NCBI GenBank assembly: GCA_029939235.1
Contig: JAOZTG010000002.1
Span: 1 to 58,436 of the forward strand
Source of the DNA: Flavobacteriaceae bacterium
GTDB lineage: Bacteria; Bacteroidota; Bacteroidia; Flavobacteriales; Flavobacteriaceae
Direction of reading: 5' to 3'
DNA: 58,436 bases
Positions 8,836 through 17,492 of the stretch are shown here, in pieces (position 1 is the first letter of the stretch; each line of letters begins with the position of its first letter). Both the position numbers and the translations under genes were made by a program. Under the pieces are notes generated by a model. That model had not been told where the DNA came from. It ran no database searches and saw only the letters and a list, made by a program, of their open reading frames with translations.

Positions 8836-9558
8836 ATGAAAATAGCCTTGTTAGGATATGGAAAAATGGGTAAAACAATTGAAAGAATTGCTGCAGAGCG
8901 AGGACATGAAGTTGTTTTGAAAATTGATATAGATCATCCTGCTTACGATATTAAAACAGCTGATGTTGCAATTGATTTTAGTCAGCCAAATGCAGCCTAT
9001 GAAAACCTAAAAAATTGTATAGACAATGGTGTTCCTGTAGTGAGCGGTACTACCGGATGGCTATCAAAATATGATGAAATAGTTGATCTTTGCAATCAGA
9101 AAAAAGGGGCTTTTATTTATGCATCTAATTTTAGCATAGGTGTTAATTTGTTTTTTAAGTTAAATGATTATCTGGCTGAACTTATATCGAAAGTCAAAGG
9201 ATATCATGTATCCATAAAAGAAATCCACCACATTCATAAACTGGATGAACCCAGTGGTACTGCCATTAGCTTAGCAGAACAAATATTGAAGAAAACAGCG
9301 TATACTAACTGGCAGCTGGCTAGTAATTCTGATCCTAAGGAGGATCTTTCCGGAACTGATACTATTCCAATAATAGCAGAGAGAGAAGGTGAAGTTCCCG
9401 GAGTTCATGATGTGATGTATAAATCGGAGGTTGATCAAATCAGTATTATTCATGAGGCAAGTTCCCGCAAGGGTTTTGCTCTGGGAGCTGTGATTGCTGC
9501 AGAATGGTTAAAAGGAAAAAATGGAGTTTTTTCTATGAAAGATGTTTTGGGTATATAA
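8836..9558 (+). CDS. dapB: 4-hydroxy-tetrahydrodipicolinate reductase
   Basis: DapB reduces the cyclic product of DapA to tetrahydrodipicolinate in the lysine and peptidoglycan precursor pathway. The 240-residue protein opens with MKIALLGYGKMGKTIE (NAD(P)-binding), continues with VAIDFSQP and SGTTGW, then carries the substrate motif EIHHIHKLDEPSGTA with catalytic His and Lys residues. The frame is open 12 codons further upstream, but the Rossmann motif at the N-terminus fixes ATG 8836. It sits between DUF5683 and lepB in the same direction. Confidence 0.95.
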   Translation: MKIALLGYGKMGKTIERIAAERGHEVVLKIDIDHPAYDIKTADVAIDFSQPNAAYENLKNCIDNGVPVVSGTTGWLSKYDEIVDLCNQKKGAFIYASNFSIGVNLFFKLNDYLAELISKVKGYHVSIKEIHHIHKLDEPSGTAISLAEQILKKTAYTNWQLASNSDPKEDLSGTDTIPIIAEREGEVPGVHDVMYKSEVDQISIIHEASSRKGFALGAVIAAEWLKGKNGVFSMKDVLGI

Positions 9559-9653
9559 ATTAAAAATTTGTTAAAGTAAATTTTATAAGTAACATTTGAT
9601 TTACTTTGCATACTAAATAAATAAGAATAAAATAATTACGAACAGATACGATT

Positions 9654-11189
9654 ATGACATTTCAACAGTGGTTTATATTTTTTTTAATAATTCAGGTAAT
9701 ACATTTTTTAGGAACCTGGAAATTATATGTAAAAGCAGGTAGAAAAGCATGGGAAGCGGCTGTGCCTGTTTATAATGCAATAGTACTTATGCAAATCATT
9801 AACCGATCAAAATGGTGGGTGATCTTACTTTTTATTCCAATTATTAATCTATTAATGTTTCCAATCCTATGGATAGAAACAATTAGAAGTTTTGGAAGGA
9901 ATTCAAATACGGATACTATTTTGGTGGTTGCAACTTTAGGTTTTTATATTTATTATGTAAATTATGTATTAGATGTAAAATATATAGAAAACAGAAGTTT
10001 AAAACCACGTACAGCTACAGGTGAATGGGTTAGCTCTATTGCTTTTGCGATTATTGCGGCAACCATCGTTCATACCTATGTGATGCAACCTTATACCATT
10101 CCAACTTCTTCTTTGGAAAAAACCTTATTAATAGGTGATTTTCTGTTTGTAAGTAAATTCCATTACGGAGCAAGAGTGCCTATGACCACCGTTGCTGCAC
10201 CAATGGTTCATGATACCTTACCTTTTGTAAAGATTAGATCATATTTAAATAAACCACAGTTACCGTATCTTCGATTTCCTGCTATGCAAAAAATAAAACA
10301 AAATGATATTGTTGTATTTAGCTGGCCTGTTGATACGGTGGAGCAATTCTTTAAAAGAACAAACCGAAGGATTAGAAAACCGATCGATAAAAAATCGAAT
10401 TATGTAAAACGCTGCGTTGGTATAGCGGGTGATTCATTAGAGTTAAGAGATGGCTATGTTTATATCAATGGAAAGAAAAATGATTTACCTGAAAGAGCTA
10501 AATTACAGTTTTATTACGATGTAAATACGGAAGGAGCCCAATTGAGTGTTAAAAGTTTAAAATCAAGATACCATGTAAGAGAAGGAGGAAGGTTGCAGGA
10601 TGGAAATTACATCTTGAATCTTGCAAGTGATGATGCTAAACTATTAAAGAATAACCCATCCGTTAAGGGTATGGAAAGAAAAATTTCTCCAAAAGGAGAA
10701 GGAGAAAATGTTTTTCCAAATGTAAGATCACTAAATTGGAATAAAGATAATTTTGGTCCGATATATATTCCTAAAAAAGATGTAACAGTAGCTTTAGACT
10801 TAGAATCTTTACCATTTTATAAGCAGATCATTGTTGAATATGAAAAAAATAAATTGGAAGTAAATGACGGTAAAATAATAATCAACGGTCAGTCAGCAGA
10901 CAGCTATACATTTCGTCAAGACTATTTTTGGATGATGGGGGATAACCGCCACAACTCTGAAGATTCCAGATATTGGGGATTTGTTCCTGAAAATCATGTT
11001 GTTGGAAAGCCTGTTTTTATTTGGTTTAGCTGGAATACTGATGGAAAAGGTCTTAGTAAAGTAAGATGGGAAAGATTATTTACAACTGTAGGCGGAAGTG
11101 GTAAACCGGTTTCCTATTTTTATCCGTTCCTAGCAATTGTTGCCTTGTTATGGGGTTATAGTATTTACCGTAAAAAGAAAAACGCATAG
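9654..11189 (+). CDS. lepB: Signal peptidase I, long Bacteroidota form
   Basis: Signal peptidase I removes Sec and Tat signal peptides at the outer face of the inner membrane. The 511 residues begin with an added hydrophobic region (about 1-105, three or four membrane segments, DUF5684-like) ahead of the transmembrane anchor at 124-140. The catalytic serine lies in TIPTSSLEKTLL (Ser152 or 153) and the general-base lysine in NYVKRCVG (Lys252). The C-terminal box GDNRHNSEDSRYWGFVP is complete. A long insert lies between the lysine and the GDN box. A last transmembrane helix is predicted near 487-504. It follows dapB by 95 bases. Confidence 0.95.
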   Translation: MTFQQWFIFFLIIQVIHFLGTWKLYVKAGRKAWEAAVPVYNAIVLMQIINRSKWWVILLFIPIINLLMFPILWIETIRSFGRNSNTDTILVVATLGFYIYYVNYVLDVKYIENRSLKPRTATGEWVSSIAFAIIAATIVHTYVMQPYTIPTSSLEKTLLIGDFLFVSKFHYGARVPMTTVAAPMVHDTLPFVKIRSYLNKPQLPYLRFPAMQKIKQNDIVVFSWPVDTVEQFFKRTNRRIRKPIDKKSNYVKRCVGIAGDSLELRDGYVYINGKKNDLPERAKLQFYYDVNTEGAQLSVKSLKSRYHVREGGRLQDGNYILNLASDDAKLLKNNPSVKGMERKISPKGEGENVFPNVRSLNWNKDNFGPIYIPKKDVTVALDLESLPFYKQIIVEYEKNKLEVNDGKIIINGQSADSYTFRQDYFWMMGDNRHNSEDSRYWGFVPENHVVGKPVFIWFSWNTDGKGLSKVRWERLFTTVGGSGKPVSYFYPFLAIVALLWGYSIYRKKKNA

Positions 11190-11229
11190 TTTTTTCATTT
11201 TTTGATCAACTCAAAAATACAATAGCACA

Positions 11230-11856
11230 TTGATTGTACAACCTACATTGTTTTCTCCTATAATGCAATATGTAGTCATGGCAAATGCTGAAAATATTGT
11301 CTTTGAGATGGAAGATAATTTTCAGAAACAAACCTATAGAAACAGGTATGAAATTTATGGTGCTAACGGTAAGCAAATTCTTACGGTTCCGGTTATTTAT
11401 TCCCAAAAAGGTGAAAGATTAAAAACAAAGGAAATTAAAATAGATCATCGTGACAATTGGCATAAATTGCATATTCGTTCTCTGCAATCGGCCTACAGGT
11501 CATCACCATTTTATGAATTTTATGAAGATGAGATCTTACCCATATTTTATAAAAAACATCAATATTTAATCGACTTCAATCTTGATTCCTTTGAAATAAT
11601 AGGTGATTGTTTACAAGTTGATCTCCATTATCAAAAAACGGTTGATTATGAAAAAAATATAGATTTGAATCAAGATTTTAGATCTCTTGCCAATGCAAAG
11701 TCAAATAAAAATTTTCAATTGCAAAAATACACGCAGGTTTTTGATGACAAACATGGTTTTAAATCTAACTTGAGTATTTTAGATCTCTTGTTCAATGAAG
11801 GCCCAAATGCACTTATGTATTTAGAAGGGCATAAGCATTTACTTTTTAAGAGCTGA
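11230..11856 (+). CDS. WbqC-like family protein
   Basis: The 208-residue protein matches the WbqC family by its N-terminal strand IVQPTLFSPIMQYVVMANAE, followed by IVFEMEDNFQKQTYRNR and the conserved downstream pattern of HIRSLQSAYRSSPFYEFY. WbqC proteins occur in polysaccharide and unrelated loci and have no settled activity. The start is a TTG at 11230: the frame closes only 27 bases upstream, and the first ATG would cut off the conserved N-terminal strand. It lies 40 bases after lepB. Its last 18 bases overlap the remains of a gene on the other strand. Confidence 0.8.
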   Translation: MIVQPTLFSPIMQYVVMANAENIVFEMEDNFQKQTYRNRYEIYGANGKQILTVPVIYSQKGERLKTKEIKIDHRDNWHKLHIRSLQSAYRSSPFYEFYEDEILPIFYKKHQYLIDFNLDSFEIIGDCLQVDLHYQKTVDYEKNIDLNQDFRSLANAKSNKNFQLQKYTQVFDDKHGFKSNLSILDLLFNEGPNALMYLEGHKHLLFKS

Positions 11857-12005
11857 AAATACCCAGACAATTACGAAAAAACCAATTCCGGTTAAAATAA
11901 GGAGGTAACATTACTTTAGTCGTATAAAAACCCCCAATATAGATCATTAAAATTTCTGTGATTATAAGTAAGATGGCTGAAATGCTGAGAATCTTTTTTT
12001 TATCC
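11839..12005 (-). pseudogene. Remnant of a small two-helix membrane protein (frameshift, no start)
   Basis: On the minus strand, starting next to the 12007 gene stop, one frame reads EDKKKILSISAILLIITEI and continues IYIGGFYTTKVM, a basic N-end plus a transmembrane helix. A different frame then reads LILTGIGFFVIVWVFSALKK and stops at 11839: a second helix with a basic C-end. Joining them needs a frame shift near 11907-11915. No ATG starts the first frame; it opens after an eight-A run that may itself have slipped. Hydrophobicity in both pieces and their order suggest one former gene of about 55 residues. A sequencing error is an alternative explanation. Confidence 0.4.
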
Positions 12006-12006
12006 T

Positions 12007-12639
12007 CTATTCTTTTTTGCCTTTTTTGGAAGAATATTTTTGTTTATTCAATTCATCTTGAAGTTCACGTCTCACTTTTTGTTCTCTTTCCAAAGCTTTA
12101 GCTTTGTAATCTTCAAATTCAGCTTCTGTGTCAACAAGCAATGCGTTTGACTGTTTGGTAATAGCATTGCTGGCTTTGAATCTATAAATAAAGAAAAGTA
12201 AAAATACGAGTAAGCCTGTAATAATCGACCACAATATAGTATTATAGCCTTTTTTTGTCATCGGAAAGCCTAAAAATTTAATACCGTCTTTTTCTTTTGT
12301 AACGATGGTTAAATTATCATTGGTGATTTTCAGATCAGATTTAAGACTGTTTATTTCTGTGTTTTGAGCAAGAACTACTTGTTTCGTGTCATTCAACTCT
12401 TTTTTAAGAGTATTGATCGAATCCAAAACATTAGATTTTATTTTCTGCAGATCCCCTTTTTTAACAGATTTCGTATCTTTATAAGAGTAAGATTTAGCAT
12501 AAATATAGTTGAACTGACTTTCAATAGTTCCTTCATTTAAGGATCCTTTAATTTTTTTTCTTTCTTTTTGTTGACTGTAAGAATTTATCGATAATAATAA
12601 AATTATTGAAGTTGTAAAAAGAACTTTAAAAATTTTCAT
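12007..12639 (-). CDS. Exported coiled-coil single-pass membrane protein, function unknown
   Basis: The 210-residue protein has a signal peptide (residues 1-22, ending NSYSQ), a polar stretch, a coiled coil at about 60-115 (heptads around LKKELNDTKQVVLAQNTEIN), a transmembrane segment at about 133-152 (ILWSIITGLLVFLLFFIYRF), and a charged C-terminal coil (EREQKVRRELQDELNKQK). From memory, similar flavobacterial proteins are sometimes labelled tRNA (guanine-N1)-methyltransferase; nothing here resembles that enzyme. The layout suggests a membrane-anchored structural or scaffold protein. No operon partner is evident other than the damaged small gene just downstream. Confidence 0.65.
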   Translation of the reverse strand: MKIFKVLFTTSIILLLSINSYSQQKERKKIKGSLNEGTIESQFNYIYAKSYSYKDTKSVKKGDLQKIKSNVLDSINTLKKELNDTKQVVLAQNTEINSLKSDLKITNDNLTIVTKEKDGIKFLGFPMTKKGYNTILWSIITGLLVFLLFFIYRFKASNAITKQSNALLVDTEAEFEDYKAKALEREQKVRRELQDELNKQKYSSKKGKKE

Positions 12640-12834
12640 ACGGATTGTTGTTTTGTTAATTAAATTATAACTGATTTTTTCAATAAAAATTGTACAAAAT
12701 TCATTCTTTTTTTAAAGCAATTTTTAATAAGATCCTGTTGCAAATTAGGTGATTAAAATTCAATATTTTAAAAGCATCAGACCTGATTATTTTGAGCGGA
12801 TAAAAATAAAGTAAATATTACATTTTAGCAAAGA

Positions 12835-15747
12835 TTATTTTAAAACTTCTTTTAAGATACTTATTGGGTGTTGTGATGTACGTTTAGTACCATCTTTGAT
12901 CTGATGTCGGCAACTGGTACCTGCAGCAACAATTTTAGTATCTGGCTTTGAATTTCTAATTTTAGGAAATAAAGTATCTTCACCTACCTGCATACTGATG
13001 TCATAATGTTCTTTTTCAAAACCGAAAGAACCTGCCATACCACAGCATCCGGTATTCATTATTGTAACTTTAAAGTTTTCAGGTAAATTCAACATGGCAA
13101 AGGAGGCTCCTGTACCCGAAAGAGATTTTTGATGACAATGACCATGAATTTTAAGTACTTTTTTTTCATTTGTAAAAGAATCAGATGTAATAGTTCCTTT
13201 TTTTATTTCTTTTTCAAAGAATTCTTCCATGGTATAGGCATGCTTTGATAATTCTTTGGCAGTAGCTTTATCATCTGCCAACCGGATATATTCATCTCTA
13301 AAGCCTAAAATTGTGGAAGGTTCTATTCCTACCAATGGGGTGTTTTTAGAGATCAGATCTTTAAAGTGTTTTACATTGAAATCAACTTTTTCTTTGGCTT
13401 TATCTAAAACTCCTTTTGAAATAAAGCTTCTGCCACTTTCTTCATGTTCAGTAATAATTACTTCGTATTTTAGTGCTGATAGTACTTCCATGGCATCAAT
13501 TCCAATATTTACATCGTAAAAATTAGTGTATTCATCCATAAATAAATAGATCTTACCATTGCTGTAATCTCTGTTTGCAAATTTTCTCTTATTTTTTTTA
13601 TACCATTTGAAAAAACTTTTATTAGCTAATTTAGGAATGCTTCTTTTTGGAGCAATTCCCATTATTTTTTTTGCCATCGGAGTGCTTAAAATGGCATTGG
13701 TAAGTGCAGGTGTTATGCTACCAAGTTTATTCCATTTTACATTATCTGCAAATAGTTTAGAACGGAAAGGGATTCCATTTTCTTTATAATACTGGAATAA
13801 AAATTCTGCTTTTAAAGCTGCAATATCCACATTACTAGGACATTCAGATGCACATGCCTTACAGCTCAAGCAAAGATCAAATACTTCTTTTAACTCTTTA
13901 TGATTGAATTTGTTGGTTTGATCACTATTCGTTAAAAATTCTCTTAAGGCATTGGCTCTTGCCCGAGTAGTTTCGGTTTCGTTTTTGGTTGCTCTATAGC
14001 TTGGGCACATAGTTCCCCCGGCAGATACAGGTTTTCTGCAGTCGCCGGAACCATTGCACTTTTCAGCAGCTCTTAGGATTCCCTGAGAATCTGAAAAATC
14101 ATAAATTGTTTCAATTTCAGGTTCTATTCTGTCAGCTTCATACCGAAGTGATTTATCCATTGGTAAAGGGTCAACAATTTTACCTTTGTTAAAAATATTA
14201 TCGGGATCAAAGGTGTATTTTATTTTTCGAAGTAATTCGTAATTTTTTTCTCCAATGATCATAGGAATAAATTCTGAACGTACAATTCCATCCCCATGTT
14301 CACCACTCATAGATCCTCCATATTTTTTCACTAATTGTGCCACATCGGTAGTAATAGTTCTAAAAAGCTTTACATCAGCTTCTTTTTTAAGGTTCAAAAT
14401 GGGGCGCAAATGTAATTCACCTGCACCGGCATGTGCATAATAAACAGCTTCCTGCTCATAATTATCCATCATTTGGCTGAATTCACCAATATAATTTGGA
14501 AGATCCTTTAATTCCACGGCAGTGTCTTCAATACATGCCACCGCTTTATTATCACCTACAATATTACCCAGCAATCCAAGTCCTGCTTTTCGCAAATTAA
14601 CTGCTTTTTGAATATCAGAACCAATTAATTTTGGATGTGCATAGCCCAGCTCATTTTGTTTTAGATCCTCAATCAACTGATCTGCCATTTTTTGTGTTTC
14701 CTCCATTGATTCACTGGAAACCACAAGCATTAGTATTGCTTTGGGATCACCTTCTACAAAAAATCTATTTTTTAATTGTTCACGGTTATTTATGGTGCAA
14801 TCTAAGATGGTTTTATCCATTAATTCCGCCATATACAAATTATGTTTCATGGCAATTACCACAGCTTTCATACTTTCTTCAATAGTTAGAAAGTGTGAAG
14901 CGACCATAATACTTTGCTTAGGTGGCAGGTCATCAACTTTAACCGTAATTTCAGTCATAAAAGCAAGAGTTCCTTCACTTCCACAAAGCATCCTGCCTAA
15001 ATTGATCTTCTCTTCTGAACCACTGAACACTTCTGAATTTAAAAGATCATCCACTGCATATCCGTTATTTCGTCGATGAATGTTACTTTTAGGAAATTCT
15101 TTTACAATTTCATCTCTTACTTCGGGTAGTGAAAGTTCCGTAAATAATGTTTTATAAATAGAATTTTCAAGACTATTCCCTTTTGTTTTTTGAATAAATT
15201 CTGATTTGCTCAAAGAATCAAAAACTGCTATAGACCCATCTGATAGAATTGTTTTTAATGACAAGATTTTATCACGGGTTACACCATATTTTATAGAGGT
15301 TGAACCGGATGAATTGTTTCCTACCATACCTCCGATCATACACCGGTTCGTTGTAGAAGTATCTGGTCCGAAAAAGTACCCATATGGTTTTAAGAAGTCA
15401 TTGAGTTCATCGCGGATTACGCCTGGTTGAACGGTAACTGTTTTATTTTTTTCATCAAAGGCTAAAATTTTTGTAAAGTGTTTTGAAACATCTACAATAA
15501 TGCCATCTCCAATAACTTGTCCGCCAAGAGAAGTTCCGGCAGTTCTTGGAATAAGTGTGATTTTTTCATTTCTGGCAAAAAGTATCAGTGTTTTTATATC
15601 CTCCTCATTCAAAGGGTAGGCTACTGCAGTTGGTAAAATTCTATAAACTGAACCGTCTGTGGCATATATGCTTTTTAATAAATCATCAAAAAACAGTTCA
15701 CCATGGAGGTTGCTTTTTAATTGCTGTAATTTATCATTTGAGACCAT
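12835..15747 (-). CDS. FAD-binding and Fe-S dehydrogenase, YdiJ-like (D-2-hydroxy acid oxidation)
   Basis: This 970-residue fusion oxidises a D-2-hydroxy acid and passes electrons through Fe-S clusters to the membrane pool. Residues about 20-510 form the FAD-linked oxidase part: PRTAGTSLGGQVIGDGIIVD, then CMIGGMVGNNSSG, and the C-terminal cap ending SGEHGDGIVRSEF. A ferredoxin-like region follows with CNGSGDCRK and CLSCKACASECPSNVDI. The C-terminal part has the CCG-type motifs HGHCHQKS and NTGCCGMAGSFG. Length and order match E. coli YdiJ, a D-2-hydroxyglutarate dehydrogenase; D-lactate is the other likely substrate. It is monocistronic by position. The class is firm, the substrate is not. 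Confidence 0.88.
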   Translation of the reverse strand: MVSNDKLQQLKSNLHGELFFDDLLKSIYATDGSVYRILPTAVAYPLNEEDIKTLILFARNEKITLIPRTAGTSLGGQVIGDGIIVDVSKHFTKILAFDEKNKTVTVQPGVIRDELNDFLKPYGYFFGPDTSTTNRCMIGGMVGNNSSGSTSIKYGVTRDKILSLKTILSDGSIAVFDSLSKSEFIQKTKGNSLENSIYKTLFTELSLPEVRDEIVKEFPKSNIHRRNNGYAVDDLLNSEVFSGSEEKINLGRMLCGSEGTLAFMTEITVKVDDLPPKQSIMVASHFLTIEESMKAVVIAMKHNLYMAELMDKTILDCTINNREQLKNRFFVEGDPKAILMLVVSSESMEETQKMADQLIEDLKQNELGYAHPKLIGSDIQKAVNLRKAGLGLLGNIVGDNKAVACIEDTAVELKDLPNYIGEFSQMMDNYEQEAVYYAHAGAGELHLRPILNLKKEADVKLFRTITTDVAQLVKKYGGSMSGEHGDGIVRSEFIPMIIGEKNYELLRKIKYTFDPDNIFNKGKIVDPLPMDKSLRYEADRIEPEIETIYDFSDSQGILRAAEKCNGSGDCRKPVSAGGTMCPSYRATKNETETTRARANALREFLTNSDQTNKFNHKELKEVFDLCLSCKACASECPSNVDIAALKAEFLFQYYKENGIPFRSKLFADNVKWNKLGSITPALTNAILSTPMAKKIMGIAPKRSIPKLANKSFFKWYKKNKRKFANRDYSNGKIYLFMDEYTNFYDVNIGIDAMEVLSALKYEVIITEHEESGRSFISKGVLDKAKEKVDFNVKHFKDLISKNTPLVGIEPSTILGFRDEYIRLADDKATAKELSKHAYTMEEFFEKEIKKGTITSDSFTNEKKVLKIHGHCHQKSLSGTGASFAMLNLPENFKVTIMNTGCCGMAGSFGFEKEHYDISMQVGEDTLFPKIRNSKPDTKIVAAGTSCRHQIKDGTKRTSQHPISILKEVLK

Positions 15748-15778
15748 TTTTTCTTTTTTTGAGATTTAATATAAGACA

Positions 15779-16117
15779 CTATGACACTTTTGTGCCGTTA
15801 TTTGCATTTTTTTGCGTGTACAAAAGTACAACATCTTTCTCATTTTGTATTCCCAAAATCAAGCATTCACTCATAAAATTTGCAATTTGTTTCGGTTTAA
15901 AATTAATAATTGCAATAACTTGTTTATTAATGAGTTGCATCTTTGAATAAAGACTTGTTATTTGAGCACTGGATCCTTTTATGCCTAAGGCTCCAAAATC
16001 AATTCTTAGTTGATAAGCAGGGATTTTGGCTTTCTCAAAATCTTTTACCTCTATAATAGTTCCAATCCGAATATCCACTTTTTGAAAGTCATTGAATGAA
16101 ATGATATCTTTTATCAT
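15779..16117 (-). CDS. csaA: tRNA-binding domain protein CsaA
   Basis: The 112-residue protein is a free-standing EMAP-II/OB-fold tRNA-binding domain: FQKVDIRIGTIIEVKDFEKA at the start, then SSAQITSLY, NKQVIAIINFKPKQIANFMS and a conserved ending before LILGIQNEKDVVLL. In Bacillus CsaA has been linked to secretion as a chaperone and can bind tRNA. The protein is complete at family size. It is divergent from the thioredoxin-like gene, with 39 bases between the two start codons, so the promoters must overlap. Confidence 0.9.
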   Translation of the reverse strand: MIKDIISFNDFQKVDIRIGTIIEVKDFEKAKIPAYQLRIDFGALGIKGSSAQITSLYSKMQLINKQVIAIINFKPKQIANFMSECLILGIQNEKDVVLLYTQKNANNGTKVS

Positions 16118-16125
16118 CTTTTTCT

Positions 16126-16133
16126 TAATTTTG
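16126..16133 (+). promoter_or_regulatory. Candidate -7 element for the thioredoxin-like gene
   Basis: TAATTTTG matches TAnnTTTG 23 bases before the start codon, in the 39-base divergent gap with csaA. I see no TTG at the expected upstream distance, so support is partial. Confidence 0.4.
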
Positions 16134-16156
16134 GAAGATAAATTTATAAAAAAATT

Positions 16157-16711
16157 ATGTCACGTACACCATCAAATATGATTGCATTAAATACGGTAGC
16201 ACTGGATTTTAAATTAATGGATACTGTTTCTGATAAAGAATTATCGTTACAATCATTAAAAGGAAATAAGGCGACGGTTATTTTTTTTATTTGTAATCAC
16301 TGTCCGTTTGTAATTCATGTAAATGACGAACTGGTTAAAATTGCAAATGATTTTCAACATAAAGGAATTTCTTTTGTAGCCATTTCTTCCAATGATGTTG
16401 AAAATTATCCACAGGATGCTCCACATTTAATGAAAAAGGTTGCCGCTGAATGTAAATATCCATTTCCTTATTTATATGATGAAACTCAGGAGGTGGCAAG
16501 CGCCTACGATGCTGCGTGTACTCCTGATATTTATGTTTTTGATAAAGATCTAAAATTGGTTTATCGAGGACAGATCGATGATTCCAGACCTGAAAATGGT
16601 ATTCCGGTAACCGGAAAAGATCTAAGACAAGCCTTGCAAAACCTGTTGGAAGGAAAAGATATTTTAAAAGAGCAAAAGCCGAGTATTGGATGCAATATCA
16701 AATGGAAATAA
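16157..16711 (+). CDS. Thioredoxin-fold redoxin, AhpC/TSA type
   Basis: The 184-residue protein has a thioredoxin fold with CNHCP at residues 46-50 following VIFFI, where thioredoxins carry WCGPC, then FVIHVNDELVKIANDF. The segment YPFPYLYDETQEVASAYDA, then CTPDIYVFDKDLKLVYRGQI, is typical of peroxiredoxin-like redoxins. No signal peptide is present, so it is cytoplasmic. It probably reduces disulfides or peroxides, but its partner is unknown. It stands alone between csaA and the minus-strand lipoprotein gene. Confidence 0.8.
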   Translation: MSRTPSNMIALNTVALDFKLMDTVSDKELSLQSLKGNKATVIFFICNHCPFVIHVNDELVKIANDFQHKGISFVAISSNDVENYPQDAPHLMKKVAAECKYPFPYLYDETQEVASAYDAACTPDIYVFDKDLKLVYRGQIDDSRPENGIPVTGKDLRQALQNLLEGKDILKEQKPSIGCNIKWK

Positions 16712-16781
16712 GAGATGTAATATGATGATAATCATCTGAATAAGTTGTAATAACTCACATAGTTTTAATAAAAATCATACA

Positions 16782-17483
16782 TTAAAAATATTCAATTTTA
16801 TATTGAACATTTTCTGATTCATTAAATTTATAATCGATTCTATTTCTGTTTGCCAATTTTTGCAAATGTGTTGTTTTATGTTCAATTATTGTATCCTTTG
16901 TGGTTCCAATGGTTTGAATAGAATAACCATTTTTATGATATTTGTAAATTTCAATCCAGGGTTCTTTGAAGTTTGGATTGTGATGAATTCTTTTTATTTC
17001 TCTATCTTTATTATCAAAATACACTGTATCAGTTAAAACTAAAGCATCTTCAATTTTTGGATTTTTCTTTGGTGAAAATTCCCAGGAATAGATTTTTTGG
17101 ATTTCTATCCTCTTCATTCGTTTTGTCTCTTTAATAAATCTTATTGCTGAATCAGATTCATAAAGGGTTTGTTTTTCAATACCACTTTTATTATCAAATT
17201 CATATTTAGAAAATGAACGAACAACACAGGTGTCGTGACTTTTGAAGTATTCACAAGATTTTTCAATTACTTTTTGATTGTTTTCAAATTCAGAAGTAGT
17301 TATTCTGTTACTTCTTGAATTTCTAAGACCTTTACTTAAATATTTGTTACCATTTTCATCAAATTTGGTAATGTTTACAGGAATAAATTCATTCCCAATT
17401 TTTTCATAAGTTGTAATTGACTGTATTTTGGGTGAGCAACTAAGTATGGATCCAAGTATTAGTATTAAGATGAATTTCTGCAT
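16782..17483 (-). CDS. Putative lipoprotein, function unknown
   Basis: The 233-residue protein starts with a lipoprotein signal: a basic end, a hydrophobic run and the lipobox ILSC, with the acylated cysteine at residue 16. The mature part is polar and rich in Lys, Glu, Tyr and Asn. It has repeated short segments of the pattern YDFDNK/FDENGNKY/YFDNKDREIKR, reminiscent of the MORN/RHS-like antitoxin repeats often seen in Bacteroidota surface lipoproteins. I do not recognise the family. It follows the YggS gene after 9 bases on the same strand, so the two are probably read together. Confidence 0.6.
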   Translation of the reverse strand: MQKFILILILGSILSCSPKIQSITTYEKIGNEFIPVNITKFDENGNKYLSKGLRNSRSNRITTSEFENNQKVIEKSCEYFKSHDTCVVRSFSKYEFDNKSGIEKQTLYESDSAIRFIKETKRMKRIEIQKIYSWEFSPKKNPKIEDALVLTDTVYFDNKDREIKRIHHNPNFKEPWIEIYKYHKNGYSIQTIGTTKDTIIEHKTTHLQKLANRNRIDYKFNESENVQYKIEYF

Positions 17484-17492
17484 TGTTTTGGT

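Noticed and set aside
14631-14885. Plus-strand ORF opposite the YdiJ-like gene
   Set aside because: The residue make-up is that of an antisense shadow; the minus-strand gene is unbroken with clear domains.
15588-15950. Plus-strand 120-residue ORF across the csaA end and the dehydrogenase start
   Set aside because: It spans two real genes in the other direction and has no family-like features.
16405-16413. Exact DnaA-box word TTATCCACA
   Set aside because: It is a single copy inside the thioredoxin-like coding region, with no cluster or AT-rich unwinding region; not an origin.
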